This document shows positions 6,883 to 15,971 of a stretch of 64,000 bases of DNA, one piece after another. Under the pieces are notes generated by a model. That model did no database searches and was not told where the DNA came from. It saw only the letters and a program-made list of their open reading frames with translations. Source of the DNA: Candidatus Finniella inopinata. GTDB lineage: Bacteria; Pseudomonadota; Alphaproteobacteria; Holosporales; Holosporaceae. The DNA lies in NCBI GenBank assembly GCA_945888455.1, contig CAMCZV010000004.1:1-64000 (forward strand), given 5' to 3'. Made by a program: the position numbers and the translations under genes. Each line of letters begins with the position of its first letter. The first letter of the stretch is position 1.

Positions 6883-9855
6883 ATGAATTTATCTGTATTT
6901 TTACCCAAAACATCTTTGCCGATGAAGGGTCGACTGGCTGAACAAGAGCCCATCTGGTTACAACGATGGAAAAGCATACAATTGTACAAACAGTGGCGCA
7001 AAAAACGTCAAGGAGCGCCTTTGTTTGTGATGCATGATGGACCGCCGTATGCCAATGGCCCCATTCACTTGGGGCATGGATTGAATAAAATTTTAAAGGA
7101 TTTTACGGTCCGGTGTCGTTTTATGGCGGGATACGATGTGTCTTTTGTCCCAGGGTGGGATTGTCATGGCTTGCCCATTGAAACCCAAATCGAAAAGGAT
7201 TATTTGCAAAAAAAAGTACAGCGTCAGCAGGTTCAGGTATCCGATTTTCGATCTGACTGCAGAGATTTTGCCCAAAAATGGATTGATGTGCAAAAAACAG
7301 GATTCCAGCGTCTGGGCGTTATGGCCGATTGGGAGAATCCGTACACCACCATGGATCCTGTATTTGAATCTCGCATTTTGCATCATTTTTATCGCATGGT
7401 ATCCAAGGGATATATTTATCGCGGATTACGTCCGGTTTTATGGTCACCAGCAGAGCAAACGGCCTTGGCGGAATCAGAAGTGGAGTATCAAGACATTACA
7501 TCGCCTTCTATTTATGTGCGTTTTTCTTTGAAACACAGTTCTCTGGGGTGGGATGATGCCAGCATCGTGATTTGGACCACCACGCCATGGTCATTGCCAG
7601 GAAATCGCGGCATTACGTATGCGCCAGAGGCCCAATATGGATGTTATCAGGTTCGTGCAGTGACCTCTGATTCCTTGGCCATTGTTGGGGAAAAAATCAT
7701 CGTAGCCGTGGATTTATGGGAGCAGTTATGCACAGCATGCGGCATCAGTGATGGGGTGATGATGGCATCGTGTGTGGGGTCAGATTTGGCGGGGTCGGTG
7801 GCGAAGCATCCTTGGAACAATTTGGGGTATGATCATGACGTGCCGTTGCTAGAAAGCGAATATGTCACCACAGATACAGGAACAGGATTGGTGCATACCG
7901 CGCCAGGCCATGGCATCGAGGATTTTGACATTGGAAAACGTCATGGGTTAGAGGTGGCATCGCCCTTGTCAGAACGGGGAATATTCAAGGCAGAATACCC
8001 TGTGGTGGCGGGTTTGGAAATGCGCTCGGCTTATCCTGTTATTCGCACCGCATTAATCGAGCAGGAGGCATTAATGGCAGAATCGGCGTACACCCACAGT
8101 TACCCTCATTCGTGGCGTTCTAAAAAACCGTTATTTTATCGTGCCACATCCCAATGGTTTATTACATTGGATGGCCCGTTGGCGTTGCGTCAAAAAGCAT
8201 TAAATGCGTTGCCTGGCGTACAGTGGTATCCAGCAGAGGCCGAAACGCGCATGAAAAGCATGCTATCCAGTCGTCCCGATTGGTGCATTTCCCGTCAAAG
8301 GGTTTGGGGTGTACCCATTGCCATGTTTATTCATGCAGAAAGCGGTGAGATTTTGGCCGACGACCGGGTTTTTCAACGCATTACCGATCGTGTGGCCACA
8401 GAAGGGGTGGATTTTTGGTTTACCGATGAGGCGCACAGCGTTTTGGATGGATTATACGACCCACAAGAGTGGATTAAAAATCAGGACATCATCGATGTGT
8501 GGTTTGAATCAGGCGTGACCCATGAGGTTGTGTTAAAGGATGGCGTTCCAGAATCGCGTACGGGGTCCATTGCGTGGCCGGCATCGGTATATTTTGAAGG
8601 CTCTGATCAGCATCGCGCATGGTTTCAATCGTCGCTCGCCACCGCAATCGCGTTGGAAGATCAGGCACCCTATCGTGCAGTGGTAACCCACGGGTTCTGC
8701 TTGGATCAACAGGGACGAAAAATGTCAAAATCTCTGGGCAATGTCACCGATCCCCAGGATGTGGTGGATCAGCACGGGGCCGATATCTTACGTCTGTGGG
8801 TGGGATACGAAGATTACCAAAAAGATGTACGCATGGGGCCGGTCATTTTGGATCGTGTAACGGATATTTATCGCCGTTTGCGCAATACATTGCGTTTTTC
8901 CTTAGGGGCATTGCATGGGTTTTCACAGAAAGAAATGGTACCCGTATCCTCTATGGGGATTCTAGAGCGCATGATCCACCATCGTCTGTATGTGTTGGAC
9001 CAACAGATTCATGAATCCATGGAACAATACGATTTCCAAGCCATTGTTCAAATGATTTATGATTTTTGCAATCAAGATTTATCCGCTTTTTATTTTGATA
9101 TCAGCAAAGATTCCTTGTATTGTGATGACGAAAACAGCCCATTGCGTCAACAGATTCGTACCACGTTATGGCATGTATTGATTCATGTGGTGCATTGGTT
9201 GGCCCCATTTATTCCCTTTACGGCAGAGGAATCATGGACTTATTTGGCCAAGGATGTTTTGGGGATTGACCCTGCAGCATCGAGCAATGATTGGTCTGCA
9301 TCCAATGGGTTGCTTGACGTGTTACGGGGTATGGGCCTTGTGGATGACGTGTGGAGCATTCATTTAAATCAAATGCCTCGGGCACCAGAATCCTGGCATG
9401 ATCCCGTTGCTGCTGATATGGTTGAGCGCTTGCGTACCGTTCGCTCTGCCGTAACCACGGTGCTGGAGCGTGTCAGAGAAGATAAAAAGATCGGCAGCAA
9501 TTTGCAAACGGCGCCAGTTGTGGTGTTGGGCCCCCAGTGGCATGATGTGCAAACGGATCATTTTGCCATGTGGTGTGTGACGTCCCATATTCATGTTGAA
9601 CGGGTTGAAGGGGCGTTTTCAATGGAAAATCCGGGCCAATGGATGCCTGAAGAAGGTTATGTCGTGGTGGGTGATGATATGGCGATCAAGGTGGTGTTGG
9701 CCGATGGTGACAAATGCCACCGGTGTTGGCGTTATTTACCCTGTGTAAAGATACGAAGTGGGGAAATTCGCGAGTCTGTGGATGGTGCGGCAGATCAGGA
9801 CCCTGATGTGGGGGTGTGTGATCGCTGTTGGTCTGTGGCCAGCTGCAAAGCCTAG
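6883..9855 (+). CDS. ileS: Isoleucyl-tRNA synthetase
   Basis: A 990-residue class Ia synthetase, close to full length for the bacterial family. The HIGH-type signature is HLGH at residues 62-65 within PYANGPIHLGH, and KMSKS is at 613-617. Between them lies the editing domain, with TTTPWSLPGN near 229-238 and GTGLVHTAPGHG near 332-343. The C-terminal zinc ribbon is intact: CHRC, then CDRC about 30 residues later. It charges tRNA-Ile in the cytoplasm. The gene stands alone, with an AT-rich upstream region of about 170 bases that likely holds its promoter. Confidence 0.97.
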   Translation: MNLSVFLPKTSLPMKGRLAEQEPIWLQRWKSIQLYKQWRKKRQGAPLFVMHDGPPYANGPIHLGHGLNKILKDFTVRCRFMAGYDVSFVPGWDCHGLPIETQIEKDYLQKKVQRQQVQVSDFRSDCRDFAQKWIDVQKTGFQRLGVMADWENPYTTMDPVFESRILHHFYRMVSKGYIYRGLRPVLWSPAEQTALAESEVEYQDITSPSIYVRFSLKHSSLGWDDASIVIWTTTPWSLPGNRGITYAPEAQYGCYQVRAVTSDSLAIVGEKIIVAVDLWEQLCTACGISDGVMMASCVGSDLAGSVAKHPWNNLGYDHDVPLLESEYVTTDTGTGLVHTAPGHGIEDFDIGKRHGLEVASPLSERGIFKAEYPVVAGLEMRSAYPVIRTALIEQEALMAESAYTHSYPHSWRSKKPLFYRATSQWFITLDGPLALRQKALNALPGVQWYPAEAETRMKSMLSSRPDWCISRQRVWGVPIAMFIHAESGEILADDRVFQRITDRVATEGVDFWFTDEAHSVLDGLYDPQEWIKNQDIIDVWFESGVTHEVVLKDGVPESRTGSIAWPASVYFEGSDQHRAWFQSSLATAIALEDQAPYRAVVTHGFCLDQQGRKMSKSLGNVTDPQDVVDQHGADILRLWVGYEDYQKDVRMGPVILDRVTDIYRRLRNTLRFSLGALHGFSQKEMVPVSSMGILERMIHHRLYVLDQQIHESMEQYDFQAIVQMIYDFCNQDLSAFYFDISKDSLYCDDENSPLRQQIRTTLWHVLIHVVHWLAPFIPFTAEESWTYLAKDVLGIDPAASSNDWSASNGLLDVLRGMGLVDDVWSIHLNQMPRAPESWHDPVAADMVERLRTVRSAVTTVLERVREDKKIGSNLQTAPVVVLGPQWHDVQTDHFAMWCVTSHIHVERVEGAFSMENPGQWMPEEGYVVVGDDMAIKVVLADGDKCHRCWRYLPCVKIRSGEIRESVDGAADQDPDVGVCDRCWSVASCKA

Positions 9856-9869
9856 GCATAGAAAGCATA

Positions 9870-9889
9870 GGGGGGGGCTGCCCCCTTTA
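9870..9889. terminator. Short GC hairpin between ileS and the transporter gene
   Basis: A run of eight G, then CTG, then CCCCC and TTTAT can form a G5:C5 hairpin 15 bases after the ileS stop. The T-run is short, so termination is plausible but weak. The convergent transporter gene ends 15 bases further on, so the hairpin might serve both strands. Confidence 0.35.
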
Positions 9890-9903
9890 TGGGGTGATTT
9901 GTG

Positions 9904-11103
9904 TCATTCATCCTTTTGCTTTAACAGCTGAATCCCCATCAGCAGCATGATTGTACTGAGTACAAAGAAATACAGCGGCATGGGCAGTAATGTTCCATCG
10001 TGCAGCAGTCCCATGACAAAGGTCAGCAGCGCAACCATGGCATAATAGAAAAATCCAAACACACTGGATGCTGTACCAATGGATTTTTTGTAATCCGACA
10101 GCGCCAGTGCCAACGCCGTATTGGTGGCCATGCTCATCCCAAAAACGGCGATTGTTAACGAAACAATGGGCAGGATATGGTGGGGAAAGATTCCTTTCAA
10201 AGGGTAAATCACGGCCAGCGCTGCAAACCCTGTCAGCGCGAAATCAACAATCAACAGTCCACAGATCATGATTTTTTTACCCGAATATCGATTCTGCAAA
10301 GTTTTAGAAACCATTCCACCCACCATGGCCGCCACACCGATTGGAATAAAACTTAGACCATAATCCGTTTGTGACAGGCCTAAACCCCTGATCAGATAAA
10401 ACGGTCCTTCTGAGAAATAGCTGAATAAAATGCCCCAACAGCATGCAATAATCAGACCGTAACCCACGACTTTTGGATCCGTGATCAGTTGTTTTGCCAC
10501 ATGCCACAAGGACACCTTGGTACGTTCAGCCTTGGGGTGGGTTTCTGGTAATCGGGTATGAATCAGCACGACAAGAATGGCGGCCACCGTCATCAATACA
10601 ATGAAAATGGACCTCCACCCCCATTGTTGTGCGATCCAACCACCACATAATGGTCCGAGAGCTGGAAAAATGGCTAATGCACTGCCCACAGATGCGTATA
10701 CTTTGCCCAAAGCCGGACCATGAAAGGCGTCTCTGGTCATGGCTTGGGCCAACACACTGCCGATACTGCCGCCAAAAGCTTGGATGAATCGAGCCATCAT
10801 CAGCATCCCAACGGTCTGGGACATATAGCACCCCATGCACCCCAGAATAAAGAGGATCAGGCCTGCCATCATGCAGGGTTTGCGTCCCCAAGCGTCCGAA
10901 CATTTACCCCAAAACAGTATCCCCAGTGCAAATCCCAACAGATAAATGGTCAGGGTATGCTCTGTCATGGTCACGCTGGTTTGTAACGCCTGGGCAATAT
11001 CGGGTAACGATGGGGAATAGACCGTTTCGGACAGTTGGGGCAAGCCTGCGATCAGAACAATCAACCAAATGGCGGGCAGGGGGGCGCTGATGCGGGTATC
11101 CAT
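9904..11103 (-). CDS. Bcr/CflA-family multidrug efflux transporter (MFS)
   Basis: A 399-residue integral inner-membrane protein with twelve predicted hydrophobic segments. Family features are YSPSLPDIAQALQTS after the first segment, the loop 2-3 motif GKCSDAWGRKP (the MFS G-x3-D-x2-GR-R/K type), and the region RFIQAFGGSIGSVLAQAMTRD typical of Bcr/CflA drug-proton antiporters. The last segment is followed by a short charged tail. Substrate cannot be told from sequence. It stands alone; no regulator is adjacent. Confidence 0.88.
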   Translation of the reverse strand: MDTRISAPLPAIWLIVLIAGLPQLSETVYSPSLPDIAQALQTSVTMTEHTLTIYLLGFALGILFWGKCSDAWGRKPCMMAGLILFILGCMGCYMSQTVGMLMMARFIQAFGGSIGSVLAQAMTRDAFHGPALGKVYASVGSALAIFPALGPLCGGWIAQQWGWRSIFIVLMTVAAILVVLIHTRLPETHPKAERTKVSLWHVAKQLITDPKVVGYGLIIACCWGILFSYFSEGPFYLIRGLGLSQTDYGLSFIPIGVAAMVGGMVSKTLQNRYSGKKIMICGLLIVDFALTGFAALAVIYPLKGIFPHHILPIVSLTIAVFGMSMATNTALALALSDYKKSIGTASSVFGFFYYAMVALLTFVMGLLHDGTLLPMPLYFFVLSTIMLLMGIQLLKQKDE

Positions 11104-11305
11104 GGGGTGTGAAAGATTTATGGGGTGGAGTCCAAATTATCACAGTTTTGTTTGCGTCACGAGTGGGGTGATGGTGGCCTTTACATGCATTCTAGGTGTA
11201 CAAAATCCTGTGAACAGCGACTGGAGCCCAAACAACTTTTAATATATTTTTTAGAAAATTGTGAAACAATTGCAAATACAAAAGAAATAAAAGTAAATAA
11301 AAAAG

Positions 11306-12415
11306 ATGAAAAAGAATACAATATTAGCCCTTTTGGCCATTACATTGTTCGTGGGTGTTAATACCAAGGGTATAAGTCTAGGTAAAGCTTCTTCCTCTAA
11401 TCGAAATCGCACCACTGCACCCAATCGTACATCTACAAGGGCATCATCTGCTGTAAATCGCAGTGCCGTAAATCCCAGTGCTGTAAGTCGCAGTGCTGTA
11501 TCCAGGAGTGCATCGGTAAGGGCATCGTCCACGGCGACTAGAGCGTCCAATCGTTATAAAACGCCAACACTTAGGTCAATGTCAGCCCAATTAAGGGTAT
11601 TACTAGCCTACTTAAAAGGAGATATACGTACGGCCATAAGTGGTGCTTCAAACTTCGCTGCTACGGCTGCAACGAATTCTACTTTGGCTGCAAACAACAC
11701 CAGTACAATTTTGACCAATCAAGATACTGCCGCTACTCAGGCAGCAAATGATGTGACAGCCATTAAAGGAGATATTGCAGGTGTTAACACTGCGGTGACT
11801 GGTGCTTCAAACTTCGCTTCTACAGCTGCAACCAATGCTGCTACGGCTGCAACGAATTCTACTTTGGCTGCAAACAACACCAGTACAATTTTGACCAATC
11901 AAGATACTGCTGCTACTCAGGCAGCAGCGGATTTGGCTGCTGTTAAAGGGGATATTGCAGGTATTTCGAGCAGTGGCGGTGCAAGTACGGGTACGATAAA
12001 TCAGATTTTGACCAATACCAATACCATTTTAGGCAAACAAGATACTGCTGCTAATAGTATTGGTAAATTACCACAAGCCAGCCATCTTAAGGATCAGTCA
12101 ACGGCTGTTAAAACGTTTGTATTAGGTGGCCAATTTCCTAATCCTAATAATGATCCAAAAATAGCAGACTACAATACTCTTGTAAAAGCTGGCGTAGTAT
12201 CCTTAACTAACAACTCAATAGCTGACATTAAAAATGCAGATATCAATTCTTATATGGCCGATAAAAGCAACAAACTTGAAAGAGGAGATGTTAAGCAGGC
12301 TGTTATTAACGGGGCATACTCTGGTGGTGTTACAGGAGAAGAGGTGCTTGCTATACTGGATAGGCTTTATACTGCTGGGGGTTGGAGTAATGCAGTAGTA
12401 GATACTACTACTTGA
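11306..12415 (+). CDS. Secreted repetitive Asn/Thr/Ala-rich protein, function unknown
   Basis: A 369-residue protein with a Sec signal peptide (MKKNT plus a hydrophobic stretch to about residue 20). Residues 25-85 are Ser/Arg/Ala-rich with SAV(S/N)RSA units. Residues 105-215 hold a repeated block rich in Ala, Thr and Asn (ANNTSTILTNQDTAATQAA occurs twice), reminiscent of phasin-like or trimeric-adhesin stalk helices. The C-terminal 120 residues are not repetitive and could be a folded domain. No family was recognised. No clear ribosome site precedes the ATG. As an exported fast-evolving protein it may face the host or environment; that is inference. Confidence 0.75.
   Translation: MKKNTILALLAITLFVGVNTKGISLGKASSSNRNRTTAPNRTSTRASSAVNRSAVNPSAVSRSAVSRSASVRASSTATRASNRYKTPTLRSMSAQLRVLLAYLKGDIRTAISGASNFAATAATNSTLAANNTSTILTNQDTAATQAANDVTAIKGDIAGVNTAVTGASNFASTAATNAATAATNSTLAANNTSTILTNQDTAATQAAADLAAVKGDIAGISSSGGASTGTINQILTNTNTILGKQDTAANSIGKLPQASHLKDQSTAVKTFVLGGQFPNPNNDPKIADYNTLVKAGVVSLTNNSIADIKNADINSYMADKSNKLERGDVKQAVINGAYSGGVTGEEVLAILDRLYTAGGWSNAVVDTTT
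11657..11925 (+). repeat. 180-bp tandem duplication within the secreted-protein gene
   Basis: Bases 11657-11730 and 11837-11910 are identical over 74 positions at an exact offset of 180 bases, and similarity extends further with scattered changes. The duplication keeps frame and adds 60 residues. The motif ggtgcttcaaacttcgct recurs at offset 159, showing that a 21-base insertion accompanies the second copy. Confidence 0.9.
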
Positions 12416-12616
12416 TTATAAGATAGAGGTAAAAAATTCCTGGGCACGCAATGGGGCGGTCCAGGGTCCAGTATGAAATGGGGAGGGCATCATCAGGATT
12501 AACCTCAGCGTGGTGATTCTTTTTATCCAGGGGCAACGATATACACCAAAGACTTCATCCGGAATAAGACAATTTCAGAAATTTTCAAAAATCAAAAAAG
12601 ATAAGGGATAAAATGT
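12416..12616. other. Spacer before the candidate structured RNA
   Basis: No gene was found. The last 60 bases are A-rich and include gataaaatg at 12607-12615, a possible -10 box for the RNA candidate that follows on the plus strand. No matching -35 box stands out. Confidence 0.3.
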
Positions 12617-12784
12617 CTTGAATTCTTCAAGGCCCCCATCTGTGGCCGTGGCCTAGACAGGGAGAGACCCTTACAAAGAGCTTAGGGTGGATATCTGTGA
12701 TCAGACCCTAGAACTCTCAGAAGTATGCTGAAAGCAACAGAGCCTGCATCAGCAGGCCCCGGAAATGACGGTGATGGGATCAAG
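12617..12784. ncRNA. Candidate structured RNA (6S-like size), strand uncertain
   Basis: These 168 bases have no gene but strong self-complementarity. Ends pair: CTTGA with TCAAG and CCCATC with GATGGG enclose the whole segment. Inside are a 5' hairpin (CTTGAA-TTC-TTCAAG), ACCCT/AGGGT arms near 12669-12690, and a perfect GCCTGC-ATCA-GCAGGC hairpin at 12742-12757. A closed outer stem plus internal arms in about 170 bases resembles 6S RNA in size and shape. I see none of the diagnostic RNase P, tmRNA or SRP sequences. No T-run follows on either strand. Identity is a guess; the structure itself is visible. Confidence 0.35.
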
Positions 12785-12811
12785 CATAGCGCCCCCCCCA
12801 CCTGAGCATCA

Positions 12812-13276
12812 TTACCAACGAAAGTGGGCAAACGCCTGGTTGGCCGCAGCCATTTTATGGGTATCTACACGCTTTTTAACCGCAGTTCCTGTTTCTTCGC
12901 ATGCACTTTTAATCTCGGCAGCCAAACGCGCAATCATGGTTTTTTCAGACCGTGCTCTGGCAGCATTAATCAACCAACGCAACGCCAAGGCCTGAGCCCG
13001 ATGGGGTTGTAATGGCATGGGAACAGGGTACGTTGCCCCACCGACGCGACGAGAACGAACTTCGACAGATGGCTTTACATTGGCAATGGCTTTTTGCACG
13101 GCATCTGGTCCATCCTGAGTTTCGTCTAAAATTTCTATGGCTCCATAAAGAATGGATTCTGCAATAGATTTCTTACCATCCCACATCAAGGCATTGATGA
13201 ATTTGGTAAACAAGATGCTGTCATAGCGCGAATCGGGCTGTACAACTCTTTTTTCGGCTGAACGACGACGGGACAT
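12812..13276 (-). CDS. rpsG: 30S ribosomal protein S7
   Basis: 154 residues, the normal bacterial length. It is the primary 16S rRNA binder of the 30S head. Recognised by MSRRRSAEKR, FTKFINALMWDGKKSIAE near residues 23-40, VEVRSRRVGGATYPVP near 77-92 and RWLINAARAR near 104-113. It follows rpsL by 12 bases, as in the classical str operon. The usual next genes, fusA and tuf, are absent; the candidate RNA lies downstream instead. Confidence 0.97.
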   Translation of the reverse strand: MSRRRSAEKRVVQPDSRYDSILFTKFINALMWDGKKSIAESILYGAIEILDETQDGPDAVQKAIANVKPSVEVRSRRVGGATYPVPMPLQPHRAQALALRWLINAARARSEKTMIARLAAEIKSACEETGTAVKKRVDTHKMAAANQAFAHFRW

Positions 13277-13288
13277 ACTCTATTTCTC

Positions 13289-13660
13289 CTATTTAGGTTT
13301 TTTAACACCATATTTTGAACGGCTGATTTTGCGACCCTTGACACCCTTGAGGTCATAGGCTCCGCGTACAATGTGATAACGCACACCAGGCAAGTCCTTT
13401 ACGCGTCCACCACGAACCAAGACAGAGGAGTGCTCTTGCAAGGTGTGGCCTTCGCCGGGAATATAGGCCGTTACTTCGTATCCGTTGGTTAAACGCACAC
13501 GGGCGACTTTACGCAACGCAGAGTTTGGCTTTTTAGGTTTGGTTGTAAAAACCGATAAACAAACACCCCGTTTTTGAGGAGATTGCTTTAATGCAGGAGA
13601 TTTATCGCGAACGCTCTGAGGTTCACGAGCACCGCGAATAAGTTGATTAAGTGTGGGCAT
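13289..13660 (-). CDS. rpsL: 30S ribosomal protein S12
   Basis: 123 residues, standard length, part of the decoding centre. It has the N-terminal [12 protein letters not shown], the decoding loop [15 protein letters not shown] near residues 42-56 and [20 protein letters not shown] near 74-93. Lys is present at the classical position-43 site of the PNSALRK loop, so it looks wild type with respect to streptomycin. It lies between rpsI (9 bases upstream) and rpsG (12 bases downstream) on the same strand. Confidence 0.97.
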   Translation of the reverse strand: MPTLNQLIRGAREPQSVRDKSPALKQSPQKRGVCLSVFTTKPKKPNSALRKVARVRLTNGYEVTAYIPGEGHTLQEHSSVLVRGGRVKDLPGVRYHIVRGAYDLKGVKGRKISRSKYGVKKPK

Positions 13661-13669
13661 TCAGATTCC

Positions 13670-14149
13670 TTATCGCTTAGAGAATTGTGGCGCGCGGCGG
13701 GCTTTACGAAGACCTGGCTTTTTACGCTCTACTTTACGAGAATCCCGAGTCAATAAGCCAGCCATTTTTAAAGATGCTCTTAAAGAGGGTTCGAAAAGCT
13801 GCAAGGCCTTGCTGATGCCATGACGAATGGCTCCTGCTTGACCAGACATACCGCCACCTTGCACCGTGCAAAATACGTCATACGCATTCACACGATTGAC
13901 GTTTCGAAAAGGGGCGTGCAACACCGCCAACAATGTTTCCCTGGGGAAATATTGCTCTTTTGTCCTTCCATTGATGGAAAACATGCCTTTTCCGCCCGGT
14001 TTAATCCACACGCGCGCAATAGATGTCTTTCGTTTTCCAGTGGCGTAAATACGTCCCTTGGAATCCACGACTTCTATATTTTCTTGTGGTTCTGGTGCCA
14101 GCTGATCTTTAAGATCGTTTAAACGATCCCAAGAAAGAAAATCTTTCAC
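13670..14149 (-). CDS. rpsI: 30S ribosomal protein S9
   Basis: 159 residues. The S9 core begins near residue 32 (GRIYATGKRKTSIARVWI) and ends in the universal basic tail QFSKR that reaches the P-site tRNA. The extra 30 residues at the N-terminus, including LAPEPQ, are common in alphaproteobacterial S9. It starts 2 bases after the rplM stop, so the two are cotranscribed and probably coupled. Confidence 0.97.
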   Translation of the reverse strand: MKDFLSWDRLNDLKDQLAPEPQENIEVVDSKGRIYATGKRKTSIARVWIKPGGKGMFSINGRTKEQYFPRETLLAVLHAPFRNVNRVNAYDVFCTVQGGGMSGQAGAIRHGISKALQLFEPSLRASLKMAGLLTRDSRKVERKKPGLRKARRAPQFSKR

Positions 14150-14151
14150 AA

Positions 14152-14616
14152 TTACGACTCCTTTTTACGATTTTTAGTATTCCAGGACCCGATATCTAGA
14201 GCAACTGGTTTTTGAGCATGATGCAGATGGCTGGGTCCAGAATACACATACAAATTTTTCATACGATCACGACGCAACGGACCAGCTTTTCCCAGCATTC
14301 TTTCAATGGACTTGCGAATGACTCTTCCGGCGTGCGGTCCAGCCAAGACTTCTGATGGTAAGGAATGCTTAATACCCCCTGGATAACCCGTATGACGATA
14401 CAAAGGTTTATCTTTACCAGCAGTAAAATGAACTTTGCTGGCATTGACAATGACAACGCGACCGCCGTGATTCATGTGGGGTGTTAAAATGGCTTCATTT
14501 TTACCCCTTAAAATCTTGGCAATAATGGCAGAAATACGACCGACAACCAAATCTTGGGCGTCAATAACATACCACTGTGGCTTCATGTCTCCAGCTTTTA
14601 AACTAAAGGTCTTCAT
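14152..14616 (-). CDS. rplM: 50S ribosomal protein L13
   Basis: 154 residues. An early assembly protein of the 50S subunit, recognised by MKTFSLKAGDMKPQWYVIDA at the N-terminus, HMNHGGRVVIVNASKV in the middle and the YKHTGYPGG-type block (here YRHTGYPGGIK). The frame continues 16 codons upstream to a TTG, but the family's usual MKTFS start at 14616 is chosen. It heads the cluster rplM-rpsI-rpsL-rpsG. Confidence 0.96.
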   Translation of the reverse strand: MKTFSLKAGDMKPQWYVIDAQDLVVGRISAIIAKILRGKNEAILTPHMNHGGRVVIVNASKVHFTAGKDKPLYRHTGYPGGIKHSLPSEVLAGPHAGRVIRKSIERMLGKAGPLRRDRMKNLYVYSGPSHLHHAQKPVALDIGSWNTKNRKKES

Positions 14617-14910
14617 AAATTGATCAACAAAAATACCCTTCCTTTTTGTCAGAAGTCCACACAAAAGTCAATAGCCCCCTGCAAAATTTATAAACCTTGC
14701 CCCCTGTAACAACGGGCCTTTGGTCTTGGGCAAAACATTAAAAAACCAAGATTTTTAATGGATTTCTAGCATTTTTATCCCCCGAGGCACCATCACGTTT
14801 TCCCGGCCTAAAAACCTTTAATCCAAAAAAACAAGACATCAAGGGGGTTGCAATTTTCCCAAAAAATTGGTTTGATCAAGCCCAAATGACGTCCTGAACA
14901 TGATCAAAAA

Positions 14911-15906
14911 ATGGCAAAAATTGGCATTGTTGGTGTGGGGAATATTGGTGGAGCCTTGGCGCATTCTCTGCTGAGCGAGCCAAACCTGCAGCTGTATCTG
15001 TATGATGTCAAAATTTCTATGGCCAAGGGAAAGGCCAAGGATTTACGCCAAGCGGCCGTCATTTCTGGCCATGGCCCCACGGCTGTGTATGCCGCAAACG
15101 ATGTAAAAGATTTAAAAGAGTGCGACGTGGTTGTTGTGATTGCGGGGTTGGCCCGTCAACCCGGTATGGATCGCAGAGCCCTGTTGCATGCCAATGCAGA
15201 AATCGTGTCTGGGGTGGCCACAGCTTTAAAGGGCACTGAGGCAACAGTGGTGGTGGTGACGAACCCCGTGGATACCATGACGTATTTGATGACGCGATTG
15301 TTGGATCTGCCCTTTGGGCGCGTTGTGGGGATGGCAAGCGTGCTGGACGAGGGGCGTTTTTGCTCTGCCATAGCCAAAATTTTAAATGTGGATGCATCCA
15401 GTCTTACGGCCTGTGTGGTTGGGGCGCACAACGATTCTATGGTGCCGTTAATATCATCCATTCGATGGGGCGGCTTACCTCTTTCTCCTGATCAGGTGGA
15501 TCGCTTGGTCATTGGTGGTGTCATAGAGCAAACGCGACGTGGAGGCGCCAACATTGTACAATTATTGGGCAGTGGATCGGCATATTATGGACCAGCCGAG
15601 GCTGTCAAGCGCATGGTTTTGGCCATTACGCGTGATGAAAATCGCCTGGTGCGCTGTTCCGTGGTGCTACAAGGCGAGTATGCTGGTGTAACCGATTTGT
15701 CTTGTGGAACGCCTGTGGTTTTGGGTTGCCAAGGGGTCAAAGAAATTGTGGAATACCCCATGTCGCCAGAAGAGTTCAGTCTGTTTCAACGCAGTGTCGA
15801 TTCTTTAAAAGACGAGCGCGCGTTGATTCAAACGTATCTAGATGCCTCAATCGCAATGGGGCCTGTGGAAATGGTGAGTGGAGGTGTTGGCAACGCAAAG
15901 GTCTGA
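14911..15906 (+). CDS. mdh: Malate dehydrogenase
   Basis: 331 residues, LDH-like type MDH of the TCA cycle. The NAD motif GVGNIGGALA is at residues 7-16. The substrate loop reads GLARQPGMDR near 78-87; Arg there marks malate rather than lactate dehydrogenase. The proton-relay His is in GAHNDSMVP near 173-181, a small change from the usual GGHGDSMVP. The C-terminus runs about ten residues past the usual end. It is monocistronic with an A-rich 5' region of about 290 bases from the divergent rplM. The sucCD and sucAB genes often found next to mdh in Alphaproteobacteria are not here. Confidence 0.95.
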   Translation: MAKIGIVGVGNIGGALAHSLLSEPNLQLYLYDVKISMAKGKAKDLRQAAVISGHGPTAVYAANDVKDLKECDVVVVIAGLARQPGMDRRALLHANAEIVSGVATALKGTEATVVVVTNPVDTMTYLMTRLLDLPFGRVVGMASVLDEGRFCSAIAKILNVDASSLTACVVGAHNDSMVPLISSIRWGGLPLSPDQVDRLVIGGVIEQTRRGGANIVQLLGSGSAYYGPAEAVKRMVLAITRDENRLVRCSVVLQGEYAGVTDLSCGTPVVLGCQGVKEIVEYPMSPEEFSLFQRSVDSLKDERALIQTYLDASIAMGPVEMVSGGVGNAKV

Positions 15907-15971
15907 ACCTGATGGGAAAAAACCCTATGTATTCCCTGATGGCCCATTAACAAGCGTTTGACGGCTGCCCG

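Noticed and set aside
12617-12784. RNase P RNA, tmRNA or SRP RNA
   Set aside because: The diagnostic sequences (the RNase P GAGGAAAGTCC-type core, a tmRNA tag frame with Ala ends, the SRP GGAAGCAGC-type loop) are not present.
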